Positions 12,334 through 18,792 of a stretch of 19,135 nt of DNA are shown here, in pieces. The stretch covers positions 1-19,135 of the forward strand of contig UQVK01000078.1 in the NCBI GenBank assembly GCA_900544445.1, in the 5' to 3' direction. Source of the DNA: an uncultured Lachnospiraceae bacterium (GTDB taxonomy: Bacteria; Bacillota; Clostridia; Lachnospirales; Lachnospiraceae). The notes under the pieces were generated by a model. That model did not search any database. It worked only from the letters and a program-made list of their open reading frames with translations, and was not told where the DNA came from. Both the position numbers and the translations under genes were made by a program. Positions within the stretch are counted from its first letter, which is position 1; the number at the start of each line of letters is the position of its first letter.

Positions 12334-13449
12334 CTAAAACGCCATCCGCACCCATCCCTTTTCCCCGGTGTCCGGTATCCCCAGAAGCTCTTTTCCCAGC
12401 TTCACATAGTACCGGTAATTCTCAATGGGTACACCGTTTGGAATTCTGTGATCCAGTGCAAATACTGTCCCTCCTCCCATAGTCGTCGGAGACATCTTGT
12501 ATTCCAGTTCACGGCGGATGGCGTCTTTCCCCTCTCGGAGGCTGTATTTGTTAATGCCTCCCTTAAATGCCACACGGGTTCCGTATTTTTCCCGCAGCTT
12601 AACGATGTCCATTCCAGCCGCCGGTTCGCAGGGATAAAGGATGTTTAATCCGGCCGCAAGGAACTCATCAATCAGCGGCCGGATGTCCCCGTCGCTGTCC
12701 TGGGAAAAAAGCTTTGCTCCGGCCTGTTTTGCGGCGCTCCATACCTTTTCATAGTAGGGGCGCATGAAATCGTGTACCTGCTGCGGTCCGATCAACGGCC
12801 CGCTGCAGCCCGCCATATCCTCGTGTACACAGAGGCAGTCGATGGGAACGATCCGGGTCACCCTTTCGATCACCTTTACCGCCGTATCCCCCATCACCGT
12901 GAGCATATCCTCAATCATCTCCGGTTCATCGTAATAGGCCATGCACAGGGCTTCTTCTCCCATCAGATTGCGCGGCTCATCAAAGCCGCCCGGGATGGAA
13001 AACAGGGTAAGATACCCCTGGTCATGCAGCTTTTTCTGCTTCTGCAGGGCCTCCGTGTCGATCCTGTCCTCCCGGAAGGCATACCAGTGTCTGATCTTCT
13101 CCCAGTCCTCGCCGCAGGCTACCGGATAGCTCTGGGGAAGAGGAAGCGTCGCGCATTTTTTGCTCATCCTGGATAATCGTCCGTATTCGTCGATCCCTTC
13201 CCAATAATCCTCATCCTCCCGGAGCGTATGTGGCCGGATATCGTTCATCACCCCGCATTTCGCCGCGAGCTGCGTTTTCAGCACATAGTCCCAGCCAAAG
13301 GCGCCGAGCCCGATCTCCTCCTCCGATGCTCCCTGGCTTCTCCATTCCTCTTCCAGCCCGATCAGCGGCCCGAACAGTTCGCAGAACATTTCCTTTCCCG
13401 TATACTGAAACAGGCTGTGAGCGATATATTCTTCACGTCTCCAGATCAT
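12334..13449 (-). CDS. Uroporphyrinogen decarboxylase (URO-D) superfamily protein
   Basis: A 371-residue TIM-barrel protein of the URO-D superfamily, which contains both uroporphyrinogen decarboxylases and corrinoid methyltransferases (MtaA/MtbA/CmuA type). Recognisable stretches: YYDEPEMIEDML (172-183), VHEDMAGCSGPLIGP (208-222), FMRPYYEKVWSAAKQAGAKL (228-247), YPCEP-AGMD (272-281), GGIN (297-300) and DHRIPNGVP (333-341). Where MtaA-type methyltransferases carry zinc ligands H-x-C, this one has QDSDGD (250-255), so it is probably not a classical zinc methyltransferase; nor does it look like a housekeeping HemE. The ATG at 13449 follows GGAGG with an 8-base gap. It is divergent from an AraC regulator, with repeats between, which suggests an inducible metabolic role. 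The reaction is unknown. Confidence 0.8.
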   Translation of the reverse strand: MIWRREEYIAHSLFQYTGKEMFCELFGPLIGLEEEWRSQGASEEEIGLGAFGWDYVLKTQLAAKCGVMNDIRPHTLREDEDYWEGIDEYGRLSRMSKKCATLPLPQSYPVACGEDWEKIRHWYAFREDRIDTEALQKQKKLHDQGYLTLFSIPGGFDEPRNLMGEEALCMAYYDEPEMIEDMLTVMGDTAVKVIERVTRIVPIDCLCVHEDMAGCSGPLIGPQQVHDFMRPYYEKVWSAAKQAGAKLFSQDSDGDIRPLIDEFLAAGLNILYPCEPAAGMDIVKLREKYGTRVAFKGGINKYSLREGKDAIRRELEYKMSPTTMGGGTVFALDHRIPNGVPIENYRYYVKLGKELLGIPDTGEKGWVRMAF

Positions 13450-13472
13450 TTCCGATCCCTCCTTCGTTTTTT

Positions 13473-13541
13473 TCCACTATAACGCAGCAGGGCGGGCAGG
13501 TACATGCAGGAATCCACATAACCTGGATAAAATTCCACTTT
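13473..13541. promoter_or_regulatory. Divergent URO-D/AraC control region with 21-bp-spaced repeats
   Basis: TCCAC half-sites in an A/T-rich context occur at 13513-13517 and 13534-13538, exactly 21 bp apart and in the same orientation. A third copy is at 13473-13477. Two direct half-sites two helical turns apart is the usual AraC-family target. The second ends ten bases before the -35 of the araC gene, while TATAGT on the minus strand (13476-13481) is the likely -10 of the URO-D gene. Confidence 0.5.
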
Positions 13542-13547
13542 TCTTTA

Positions 13548-13576
13548 TTGACGAACCGGAAAGGGTGAGGTAAATT
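13548..13576 (+). promoter_or_regulatory. Promoter of the first AraC gene
   Basis: TTGACG (13548-13553) and TAAATT (13571-13576) with a 17-base spacer. The start would fall near 13583, giving a very short leader before AAGGAGG and the ATG at 13598. Confidence 0.6.
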
Positions 13577-13597
13577 TAAGCTTATAAGGAGGATGCC

Positions 13598-14371
13598 ATG
13601 ATAGAAAATTTTCCGGTTTCCCTGGCCTATTTCGTGCGCCGGGAAACATGGCCCGGCTGGAAAATCGAGCCGCGTACCATTCCAAACCATGAACTCGTTC
13701 TCGTGCTGTCCGGGCGGGGAGAGGCAAGGATCAAAGGCCGCATCCATCCGCTCGGTACGGGGAGCTTCCTGTACTTTCGTCCCGGTCTTTTGCACGATAT
13801 GAAAACGGATGACAGCGACTGCCTGGTTTTCTATGCCGTCCATTTCGATACCGATTCCGCCCTCCCGGAGCTCCCCCACTGCTTCCGGCTTCAGAACAGC
13901 CGCCGGATCGTGGAACTGTTCCGTTCCATTGACGCCGTCCACGGACGCGGAATCTATCTGCGCCGGTGGCAGGAGAATCTGCTGCTGCAGTCCATTCTTC
14001 TGGAGATTCATCTGGAACTCCACAGGGCCGCCGCCCACAACTACACCGAGCTGCGGCTGCGCCGGGCCATCGCCTGCATACATGACAATCCCACACGGCA
14101 CATCAGCGTGGATGAACTTCTCAGGCAGAGCGGCATGGGAAAATCCGCCTTTTTTCAGGCCTTTCGTCAGCTCACCGGCACCTCTCCCGCCCGCTATGCG
14201 GACAGGGTGCGGCTTGAACATGCCCGCGGCCTTTTACTCGGCACCGACTGGTCCGTGGAACAGGTAGCCTCCTGCTGCGGCTATGAAGATCCCTTTTACT
14301 TCAGCCGCTGCTTCCGTAAGGAATTCGGCCTGTCTCCCCGGAAATACCGGCAGGCAAACCCGGTCGAATAG
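13598..14371 (+). CDS. AraC-family transcriptional regulator (first copy)
   Basis: A 257-residue regulator. The N-terminal cupin-like half (about 5-95) contains HELVLVLSGRGEARIKG and the GSFLYFRPGLLHDM strand pair typical of sugar-sensing AraC proteins. The C-terminal double helix-turn-helix is complete: ISVDELLRQSGMGKSAFFQAFRQLTGTSP (169-197) and WSVEQVASCCGYEDPFYFSRCFRKEFGLSPRKYR (218-251). The ATG at 13598 follows AAGGAGG with a 5-base gap. It is divergent from the URO-D-superfamily gene and likely controls it and itself through the 21-bp-spaced repeats. It converges on the second AraC gene, with only five bases between the stop codons. The ligand is unknown. Confidence 0.93.
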   Translation: MIENFPVSLAYFVRRETWPGWKIEPRTIPNHELVLVLSGRGEARIKGRIHPLGTGSFLYFRPGLLHDMKTDDSDCLVFYAVHFDTDSALPELPHCFRLQNSRRIVELFRSIDAVHGRGIYLRRWQENLLLQSILLEIHLELHRAAAHNYTELRLRRAIACIHDNPTRHISVDELLRQSGMGKSAFFQAFRQLTGTSPARYADRVRLEHARGLLLGTDWSVEQVASCCGYEDPFYFSRCFRKEFGLSPRKYRQANPVE

Positions 14372-14376
14372 GGCTG

Positions 14377-15174
14377 TCATGCCCGCTCCCTTTCCTCCTT
14401 TTTCCGCCAGGCAAGAGGCGTCATCCCTTCCATATCCCGAAACACCCGGTTGAAGCTTCTCTGGCTCTCAAAGCCCGCTTCCGCCCAGATCTCGGTCAGG
14501 GGCCGTCCGGTCACGCGCATCAGCCTTTTGGCATAGTCCAGGCGGATATGGTTCAGATACTCCCGGAAGCTCATCTGCAGCTTCCGGGAAAAAGTATGGG
14601 AAAGATAGTATTTGTTCACATGAAGCTCCCGCGCCAGCCCTTCCAGGGTGAGCGGCTCCTGAAAATGTTCCCCGATGTACTGGATCAGCCGCCAGGTCAG
14701 GTCCATATTTTCCGGTCCCCTGTTCTCTCTCAGGGAAAGGCCCGGAAGAACGGAGGCCAGAAGGACCAGAACCCAAGCCGCGCACAGATTTCCATCCGCC
14801 CTGACCTGAGGTGCGCACAGCCGTTCCAGAGCGATGCGCGCATCCTCCGGAATCTCCTCAGCTTTCACAAAAGGAGTCTCCGGACACATCTTCTGCAGCG
14901 TCCTTCCATACATGCCCGCTGCCGCCGGGGAAAAAATCAGCATCAGAACACGGCTGTGTTCCTTCGTATGATATCCGTGGATCTGTCCGGGAAAAATCAG
15001 AACGCATTCCCCCTCCCCCACCTCTCTCACCTGATTCATCACCGTCGCCTGGAGACTGCCCTCCAGACAATAGATGATCTCCATCTCCTCCTGCAGATGG
15101 ACCGGAAATGTCATATTTTCCGAAATCCCCGCATGCAGATACCTCCCCGCCTTTTCATAAAAGGGACTTTCCAT
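14377..15174 (-). CDS. AraC-family transcriptional regulator (second copy)
   Basis: A 265-residue regulator. The cupin-type N-terminus includes HLQEEMEIIYCLEGSLQATV (26-45) and GECVLIFPGQIHGYH (55-69). The C-terminal double helix-turn-helix covers LTLEGLARELHVNKYYLSHTFSRKL (175-199) and LTEIWAEAGFESQRSFNRVFRDMEGMTPLAWRK (226-258). The frame is open to 15264, but the ATG at 15174 follows GGGGAGGG with a suitable gap and begins the domain normally. It is divergent from the ThuA/oxidoreductase genes and is their probable regulator, with a 21-bp-spaced direct repeat downstream of its own promoter. It is not a recent duplicate of the first AraC gene: the sequences differ throughout. Confidence 0.93.
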   Translation of the reverse strand: MESPFYEKAGRYLHAGISENMTFPVHLQEEMEIIYCLEGSLQATVMNQVREVGEGECVLIFPGQIHGYHTKEHSRVLMLIFSPAAAGMYGRTLQKMCPETPFVKAEEIPEDARIALERLCAPQVRADGNLCAAWVLVLLASVLPGLSLRENRGPENMDLTWRLIQYIGEHFQEPLTLEGLARELHVNKYYLSHTFSRKLQMSFREYLNHIRLDYAKRLMRVTGRPLTEIWAEAGFESQRSFNRVFRDMEGMTPLAWRKKEERERA

Positions 15175-15203
15175 CGCTTTCCCTCCCCTTTCAACAGGCC
15201 AAT

Positions 15204-15231
15204 TTATGGCCATTTTTCTTTTTGTTATGGC
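15204..15231. promoter_or_regulatory. 21-bp-spaced direct repeat, probable AraC operator
   Basis: TTATGGC occurs at 15204-15210 and 15225-15231, exactly 21 bp apart in the same orientation. The repeats lie downstream of the araC start of transcription (repression of itself) and immediately upstream of the rightward ThuA promoter (activation). The first copy also overlaps a small inverted repeat, GGCCA (15197-15201) with TGGCC (15207-15211). Confidence 0.6.
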
Positions 15232-15235
15232 AATC

Positions 15236-15264
15236 ATTATACCGTCCGTCCTGCTATAATACAA
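15236..15264 (-). promoter_or_regulatory. Promoter of the second AraC gene
   Basis: On the minus strand TTGTAT (15259-15264) and TATAAT (15236-15241) are separated by 17 bases. It overlaps the rightward promoter, so the two directions cannot fire at once. Confidence 0.65.
15252..15260 (+). promoter_or_regulatory. Extended -10 promoter of the ThuA/oxidoreductase genes
   Basis: TGCTATAAT fits TGnTATAAT exactly. It has no good -35, in keeping with a promoter that needs the AraC protein bound at 15204-15231. A leader of about 115 bases follows before the ATG at 15383. Confidence 0.6.
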
Positions 15265-15382
15265 GCATCTGAAACAGGGAAATCCGGCGTGCCTCAGGAC
15301 GGCTGCACCCGCCTTCTGTCAGGCCAGAGCCAGACCGGAACCGTGCCGCCGGAAGGCATCTCAGGAAAGGAGCAAGGGGATT

Positions 15383-16111
15383 ATGGAAAAAGGAAAGGTA
15401 CTGATTTTCAGGGGAGGATGGGACGGTCATGAGCCGAAGCAGGTTTCGGAGCGTTTCGCCAGGATCATGGAAAAACACGGCTATTCCTGCCGGATTTACG
15501 ATGACCAGGAAGCGCTTAAGGACCTGGAGCTTGTGATGGCGCAGGATCTGATCATTCCCTGCTGGACCATGGGCGCCATCGATCAGACGGCACGGGAGAA
15601 TATCGTAAAGGCCGTCGCCGCCGGTACCGGGCTTGCCGGCTGCCACGGTGGCATGTGCGACGCCTTCCGGGAAGACGTGGAATGGCAATTTATGACCGGA
15701 GGGCAGTGGGTGAGCCATCCCGGCGGAGACGGCGTAAGCTACCGGGTAAACATCTGTAAGGGCTCCAGCCCCATTGTGGAAGGGATTGAGGATTTTAACG
15801 TCTGCAGTGAGCAGTATTATCTGCACGTAGATCCGGCCGTAGAGGTGCTGGCAACCACCCGCTTCCCCATTGTTCCCTACTATCACATCTCCAACAGGGA
15901 GGTGGATATGCCGGTGGCATGGACAAAATTCTGGGGAAACGGCAGAGTGTTCTACAACTCTCTGGGGCACCACGACGATGTGTTCGACAAATCCCCGGAA
16001 GCGGAACTTCTCATGGAACGGGGCATGCTCTGGGCAGCAGAGGGAAAGCGGTATGCAAAGGAACACGGCCTCACCACAGACCGCTTTGAGAATACAGCGA
16101 AAATGTACTAA
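15383..16111 (+). CDS. ThuA-like domain protein
   Basis: A 242-residue protein with a class-I glutamine-amidotransferase-like fold of the ThuA (trehalose utilisation) type. ThuA-like proteins often accompany sugar dehydrogenases; in rhizobia ThuA/ThuB act in conversion of disaccharides through 3-keto intermediates. Visible motifs: RGGWDGHEP (10-18), AGCHGGMCDAF (85-95), FMTGGQWVSHPGG (103-115), YYLHVDP (145-151), and FWGNGRVFYNSLGHHDDVF (183-201). It has no signal peptide and the usual length for the single-domain form. The start has AAGGGG close before the ATG and a better-spaced AGGAG further up. First gene of a two-gene unit with the Gfo/Idh/MocA oxidoreductase 165 bases downstream. The substrate is not known. 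Confidence 0.87.
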   Translation: MEKGKVLIFRGGWDGHEPKQVSERFARIMEKHGYSCRIYDDQEALKDLELVMAQDLIIPCWTMGAIDQTARENIVKAVAAGTGLAGCHGGMCDAFREDVEWQFMTGGQWVSHPGGDGVSYRVNICKGSSPIVEGIEDFNVCSEQYYLHVDPAVEVLATTRFPIVPYYHISNREVDMPVAWTKFWGNGRVFYNSLGHHDDVFDKSPEAELLMERGMLWAAEGKRYAKEHGLTTDRFENTAKMY

Positions 16112-16155
16112 TTATGGAGGAGCTGGAATCGGCGAAGCCGTTTCCCACGGATTAT

Positions 16156-16262
16156 AATGCCGCTGACGCGGCAGGAAAATGAGGCACGGAAAACGGCAGT
16201 GCCGTTTTCCTGGAAAAAAGGCTTCGCCTTTTTTCTCAGATTTGAATGCCGCTGACGCGGCA
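16156..16262 (+). repeat. Hairpin array bounded by exact 18-base direct repeats
   Basis: AATGCCGCTGACGCGGCA occurs at 16156-16173 and again at 16245-16262, and each copy is itself a hairpin (TGCCGC with GCGGCA). Between them are a 10-bp perfect hairpin (16188-16197 with 16201-16210) and the terminator hairpin at 16213-16235; a smaller hairpin (16130-16140) lies just before the first copy. The bases after each copy are also similar (GGAAA then GAGG). This fits a local duplication, a REP-like element or an inserted miniature element in the gap between two cotranscribed genes. Confidence 0.6.
16213..16235 (+). terminator. Intergenic terminator between thuA-like and oxidoreductase genes
   Basis: GAAAAAAGGC (16213-16222) pairs with GCCTTTTTTC (16226-16235) around TTC, giving a GC core flanked by A and T tracts. 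It would work in both directions. It probably lowers expression of the downstream oxidoreductase relative to the ThuA protein unless read through. Confidence 0.6.
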
Positions 16263-16276
16263 AGGAAAGAGGAATT

Positions 16277-17383
16277 ATGGAAAAAGTAAAAATCGGGATT
16301 CTGGGGCTGGGCGCCATCAGCGGCATCTACCTGAAGAATCTGACCACTCTTTTTAAGGAAACACAGGTGCTCGGCATTTATGACCTGATCCCTGAAAAAA
16401 TGGAACAGGCACGGAAGGAATACGGGATTGAACGGACCTATTCCAGCATGGAGGAACTGCTTCAGGATCCGGACATTGAGGTTATCCTGAATCTCACCCG
16501 GCCCTTTGAACATTATGCCACTACAAAGGCTGCTCTGCTGGCGGGAAAGCATGTGTACAGCGAAAAGCCTCTCGCAGCCACCTTTGAGGAAGGAAAGGAG
16601 CTTGCAGACCTTGCCCGCAAAAAGGGACTGATGCTCGGCGGCGCGCCGGATACCTTCCTGGGCGCGGCCATCCAGACCTGCCGTAAGCTTATCGACGACG
16701 GCTTCATCGGCCGTCCCATCGGCGCGACGGCTCAGATGATCTGCAGAGGGCATGAAAGCTGGCATCCCTCACCGGAATTCTACTACCAGCACGGCGGCGG
16801 GCCGATGATGGATATGGGGCCTTACTATCTGACCGCTCTCGTGAATCTTCTGGGCGGCGTGAAGGGCCTCACCGGGCTGACCACGAAAAGCTTCGATCAG
16901 AGAATCATCACCAGTGCCCCCAAAGCCGGCACCCCGGTGCCCGTGGAAGTTCCCACCCACGTGAACGGCATCCTGCAGTTTGAAAACGGAGCGGTCGGCA
17001 CCATCACCACCACTTTTGATGTATATTACGACAGACAGGATAAGCTGGAAATCTACGGAAGCGAAGGTACTCTGCGCGTGCCGGATCCCAATGGCTTCGG
17101 CGGGAGCATCACGCTGCTGCGGCCGGAGGACGGCATATTCCGTGAAATGCCCCTGCTCTTCGACTATTCGGAAAACAGCAGAGGCCTGGGGCTTGCCGAC
17201 ATGGCAAAGGCCCTCCGATCCGGACGGGCGGCCCGTGCGGACGTACAGCAGACGCTTCATGTGCTGGAGATCATGACCGCCATCGAAACCAGCAGCCGGG
17301 AAGGACGATTTGTGGAGCTTACCACCTCTTACGAGCGCCGGCCCGCCATGGCCCATAAACCGGTGCGGGGGATTCTGGATTGA
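16277..17383 (+). CDS. Gfo/Idh/MocA-family NAD(P)-dependent oxidoreductase
   Basis: A 368-residue sugar or inositol oxidoreductase. The Rossmann domain (about 1-125) starts KIGILGLGAISG (5-16), with the nucleotide-binding glycines, and has the family's EKPLA (96-100, catalytic Lys at 97). The C-terminal substrate domain includes GGGPMMDMGPYYLTALVNLLG (173-193) and the fourfold strand set around GTITTTFDVYYDRQDKLEIYGSEGTL. The common D-x-x-x-H catalytic motif reads DMGPYY here, as in some subfamilies, so the mechanism may differ in detail. The ATG at 16277 follows GAGGAATT with correct spacing. Members act on myo-inositol, glucose-fructose, uronates or keto-sugars; pairing with a ThuA-like protein suggests oxidation or epimerisation of a sugar ring. 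A terminator follows at 17423. Confidence 0.92.
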   Translation: MEKVKIGILGLGAISGIYLKNLTTLFKETQVLGIYDLIPEKMEQARKEYGIERTYSSMEELLQDPDIEVILNLTRPFEHYATTKAALLAGKHVYSEKPLAATFEEGKELADLARKKGLMLGGAPDTFLGAAIQTCRKLIDDGFIGRPIGATAQMICRGHESWHPSPEFYYQHGGGPMMDMGPYYLTALVNLLGGVKGLTGLTTKSFDQRIITSAPKAGTPVPVEVPTHVNGILQFENGAVGTITTTFDVYYDRQDKLEIYGSEGTLRVPDPNGFGGSITLLRPEDGIFREMPLLFDYSENSRGLGLADMAKALRSGRAARADVQQTLHVLEIMTAIETSSREGRFVELTTSYERRPAMAHKPVRGILD

Positions 17384-17422
17384 TCCGGAAGGACTGAACT
17401 CTCTGATTACATAGACGTAAAG

Positions 17423-17462
17423 AAATAACCGTCCAGTCCCTGAGAAAGACTGGCGGTTATTT
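17423..17462 (+). terminator. Terminator after the oxidoreductase gene
   Basis: A long stem pairs 17423-17431 and 17433-17438 with 17448-17462, with one bulged T at 17432 (15 bp). It ends in TTATTT without a long T run. It closes the ThuA/oxidoreductase unit. Confidence 0.7.
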
Positions 17463-17471
17463 CAAAACCAG

Positions 17472-17523
17472 TTTTATGATCGGGGTTGCTTCACGAATAC
17501 CATAGATTGAGCAGAAATCTTCC
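17472..17523 (+). repeat. Degenerate direct repeat, left copy
   Basis: This stretch resembles 18572-18624 in the same orientation. Both contain TTTTA, then TTG-TTCACGAAT-CC and TTGA, then GAAAT-TTCC; about three in four bases match with small gaps. The two copies flank the broken nuclease gene. Confidence 0.5.
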
Positions 17524-17537
17524 GTTTACCCGGTATC

Positions 17538-18362
17538 TCATCCTGCATTTCCGGACAACCAGCTTCGGACAACACCCTCGCGGACCTTTGCCGCTTTGGC
17601 AATCTCTTCCACAGACATTCCCATGGCGGAAAGAGAAACCGCCATTTCCTGTTTTCCGGTCAAAATGCCTTTTTTCATCCCTTTCTGGATCCCTTCCTGT
17701 ATCATTCCATCGAGTCCTTTACACACATTAAATCCTCCTTTCTTTGTCCGATATTGAGGTGTCAGAATTCCCTGCAGCTGTGGAGAATGGGTCAGCTCTG
17801 CCAGCGCATTCACTGCCGTTTTGGAAACGTTACTGAAATGTCCCGGATTGGCTGCGATAAATCTGCCGAGATATTCTCCTGTGCAGACCCTGCCCGGTAT
17901 ATGCATGTTCCCTTTTTCATCCCGCCATTCTCTCTCGTGCCGCTCCCGGATGATCTAGACCTGGCGGGCGTAATTGACGAAGTCCAGCTCTAGTACCCGG
18001 AATGGCATGGCGTAATCGACCTCAGACTGCTGCTCGATTCCGAGAATAGCAAAGATTCTGCCGTTTCGGGCGCTTTTGACCACATCCCGGTACTGGACAA
18101 GAGCGGTTCCGCCGTCAGCCTTTGTAATCCGAAGGTAAGCTGCTTCCTTAATATCCTCTTCGCTCAGATCTTCCGGGCGGAGCTGGTCAAAATCCGACAT
18201 TGTCCGATTGAACAGCTCGGCAAAATTTTCATTACTCGTTTTAAACAGAAGAGTTGTGGAAGAATCCTTTTTCATGTTCTGTCCGGCGATCCTTCCCCGG
18301 CGTGCAGTTTTCTTTTCTTGAGATGTGTTTTCTTTCACAGACAGGCTCCTTTCCGGCGGCAA
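17538..18362 (-). pseudogene. Broken PD-(D/E)XK (Rpn-type) transposase/nuclease gene
   Basis: Both halves belong to the PD-(D/E)XK nuclease-transposase family frequent in Lachnospiraceae. The N-terminal half reads FAELFNRTM, LRPEDL, YRDVVK and ILGIEQQSEVDYAMPFRVLELDF, giving the nuclease core (Asp of RDVVK, Glu-x-Gln of IEQQ). It is cut by an in-frame TAG at 17955-17957, right after YARQV. The same frame then continues IIRERHEREWRDEKGN, jumps to a late-domain segment (about GHFSNVSKTAVNALAELTHS) without the usual central VITLV-YY region, and ends with the family's tail, VCKGLDGMIQEGIQKGMKKG. One nonsense codon plus a deletion of very roughly 90 residues argue for a dead gene. The 5' end is uncertain: a TTG at 18362 or an ATG at codon 30 (18275). 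Confidence 0.75.
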
Positions 18363-18571
18363 AACGCCATCTCCCGGCAGAGGCCTTTGGATACAGTCGC
18401 TCCTGCCGACTCTGGTTGTAAAAAGTAATCTTGGGAATCTGGCATAGAGTTTCTGAAAGTTCGTCAGAAAGGACGAAAAGAAATGTCCTGACGAAAGCCG
18501 AACGGCTTCGAAAATAGAAATTTTATGCTTATCTGGATTGTAGCATCATTCGACGGGACTGGCAAGCAGAA

Positions 18572-18624
18572 TTTTACATATGGCAGGATTGTTTCACGAA
18601 TGCCCTGGCTTGAATGGAAATTTC
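18572..18624 (+). repeat. Degenerate direct repeat, right copy
   Basis: Partner of 17472-17523, in the same orientation and about 1.1 kb away. It shares TTCACGAAT and the surrounding pattern with scattered substitutions and a short insertion. Confidence 0.5.
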
Positions 18625-18684
18625 CAGTCGTCTCAGGGAGGTGCTTTCCAGCTCGTGGGGCACTTTGCAGCGGTTACAGTGCAT

Positions 18685-18748
18685 TCGTCTGCCAGAACCA
18701 GTCAGAGGTCGAACCTGCACGACCCGATGACTGGCTCTGAACGGACGA
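18685..18748. repeat. Long imperfect inverted repeat / structured RNA candidate
   Basis: Four nested paired blocks share one axis: TCGTC (18685-18689) with GACGA (18744-18748), CAGA (18693-18696) with TCTG (18736-18739), CCAGTCA (18698-18704) with TGACTGG (18728-18734), and GGTCG (18707-18711) with CGACC (18720-18724). That makes 21 pairs with small internal loops. It lies 45 bases beyond the trpA stop and could act at the 3' end of the trp transcript or be a relic element end. Confidence 0.55.
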
Positions 18749-18792
18749 GGAGAACGCCATTTTAATAAGCAAGAGCGCAGCCTGCCGCCCTC

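Larger units (their letters stand above)
18363..18792. other. Noncoding stretch with hairpins between the nuclease remnant and trpA
   Basis: No reading frame here looks genuine. A hairpin pairs 18460-18466 with 18489-18495 and 18471-18474 with 18485-18488. A small one (AGCCG, AA, CGGCT) follows at 18496-18507. The right copy of the flanking repeat (18572-18624) and the large inverted repeat (18685-18748) are also here. AACGCCAT occurs near both ends (18363-18370 and about 18752-18759). The stretch is probably the remains of a mobile or repeat element. No clear terminator with a T tract was found for trpA. Confidence 0.45.

Noticed and set aside
13433..14221. A 262-codon minus-strand open frame opposite the first AraC gene
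   Set aside because: The plus strand carries complete AraC motifs with a strong ribosome site; the opposite frame has no recognisable feature.
15254..16066. A 270-codon minus-strand open frame opposite the ThuA-like gene
   Set aside because: Shadow of a well-supported gene; it would begin inside the ThuA coding region and end in the divergent promoter.
4740..17957. TAG codons inside two otherwise readable frames (4740-4742 and 17955-17957) as possible recoding, such as pyrrolysine insertion
   Set aside because: Both genes also carry deletions, and one also has a TAA stop and a frameshift. The first AraC gene, the URO-D gene and the kinase gene use TAG as a normal stop, so decay is simpler.
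18685..18748. tRNA gene or fragment, because GGTCGAACCTGCACGACC recalls a T arm
   Set aside because: No cloverleaf: the flanking blocks pair on the same axis as one long hairpin, and no anticodon or acceptor arm is visible.
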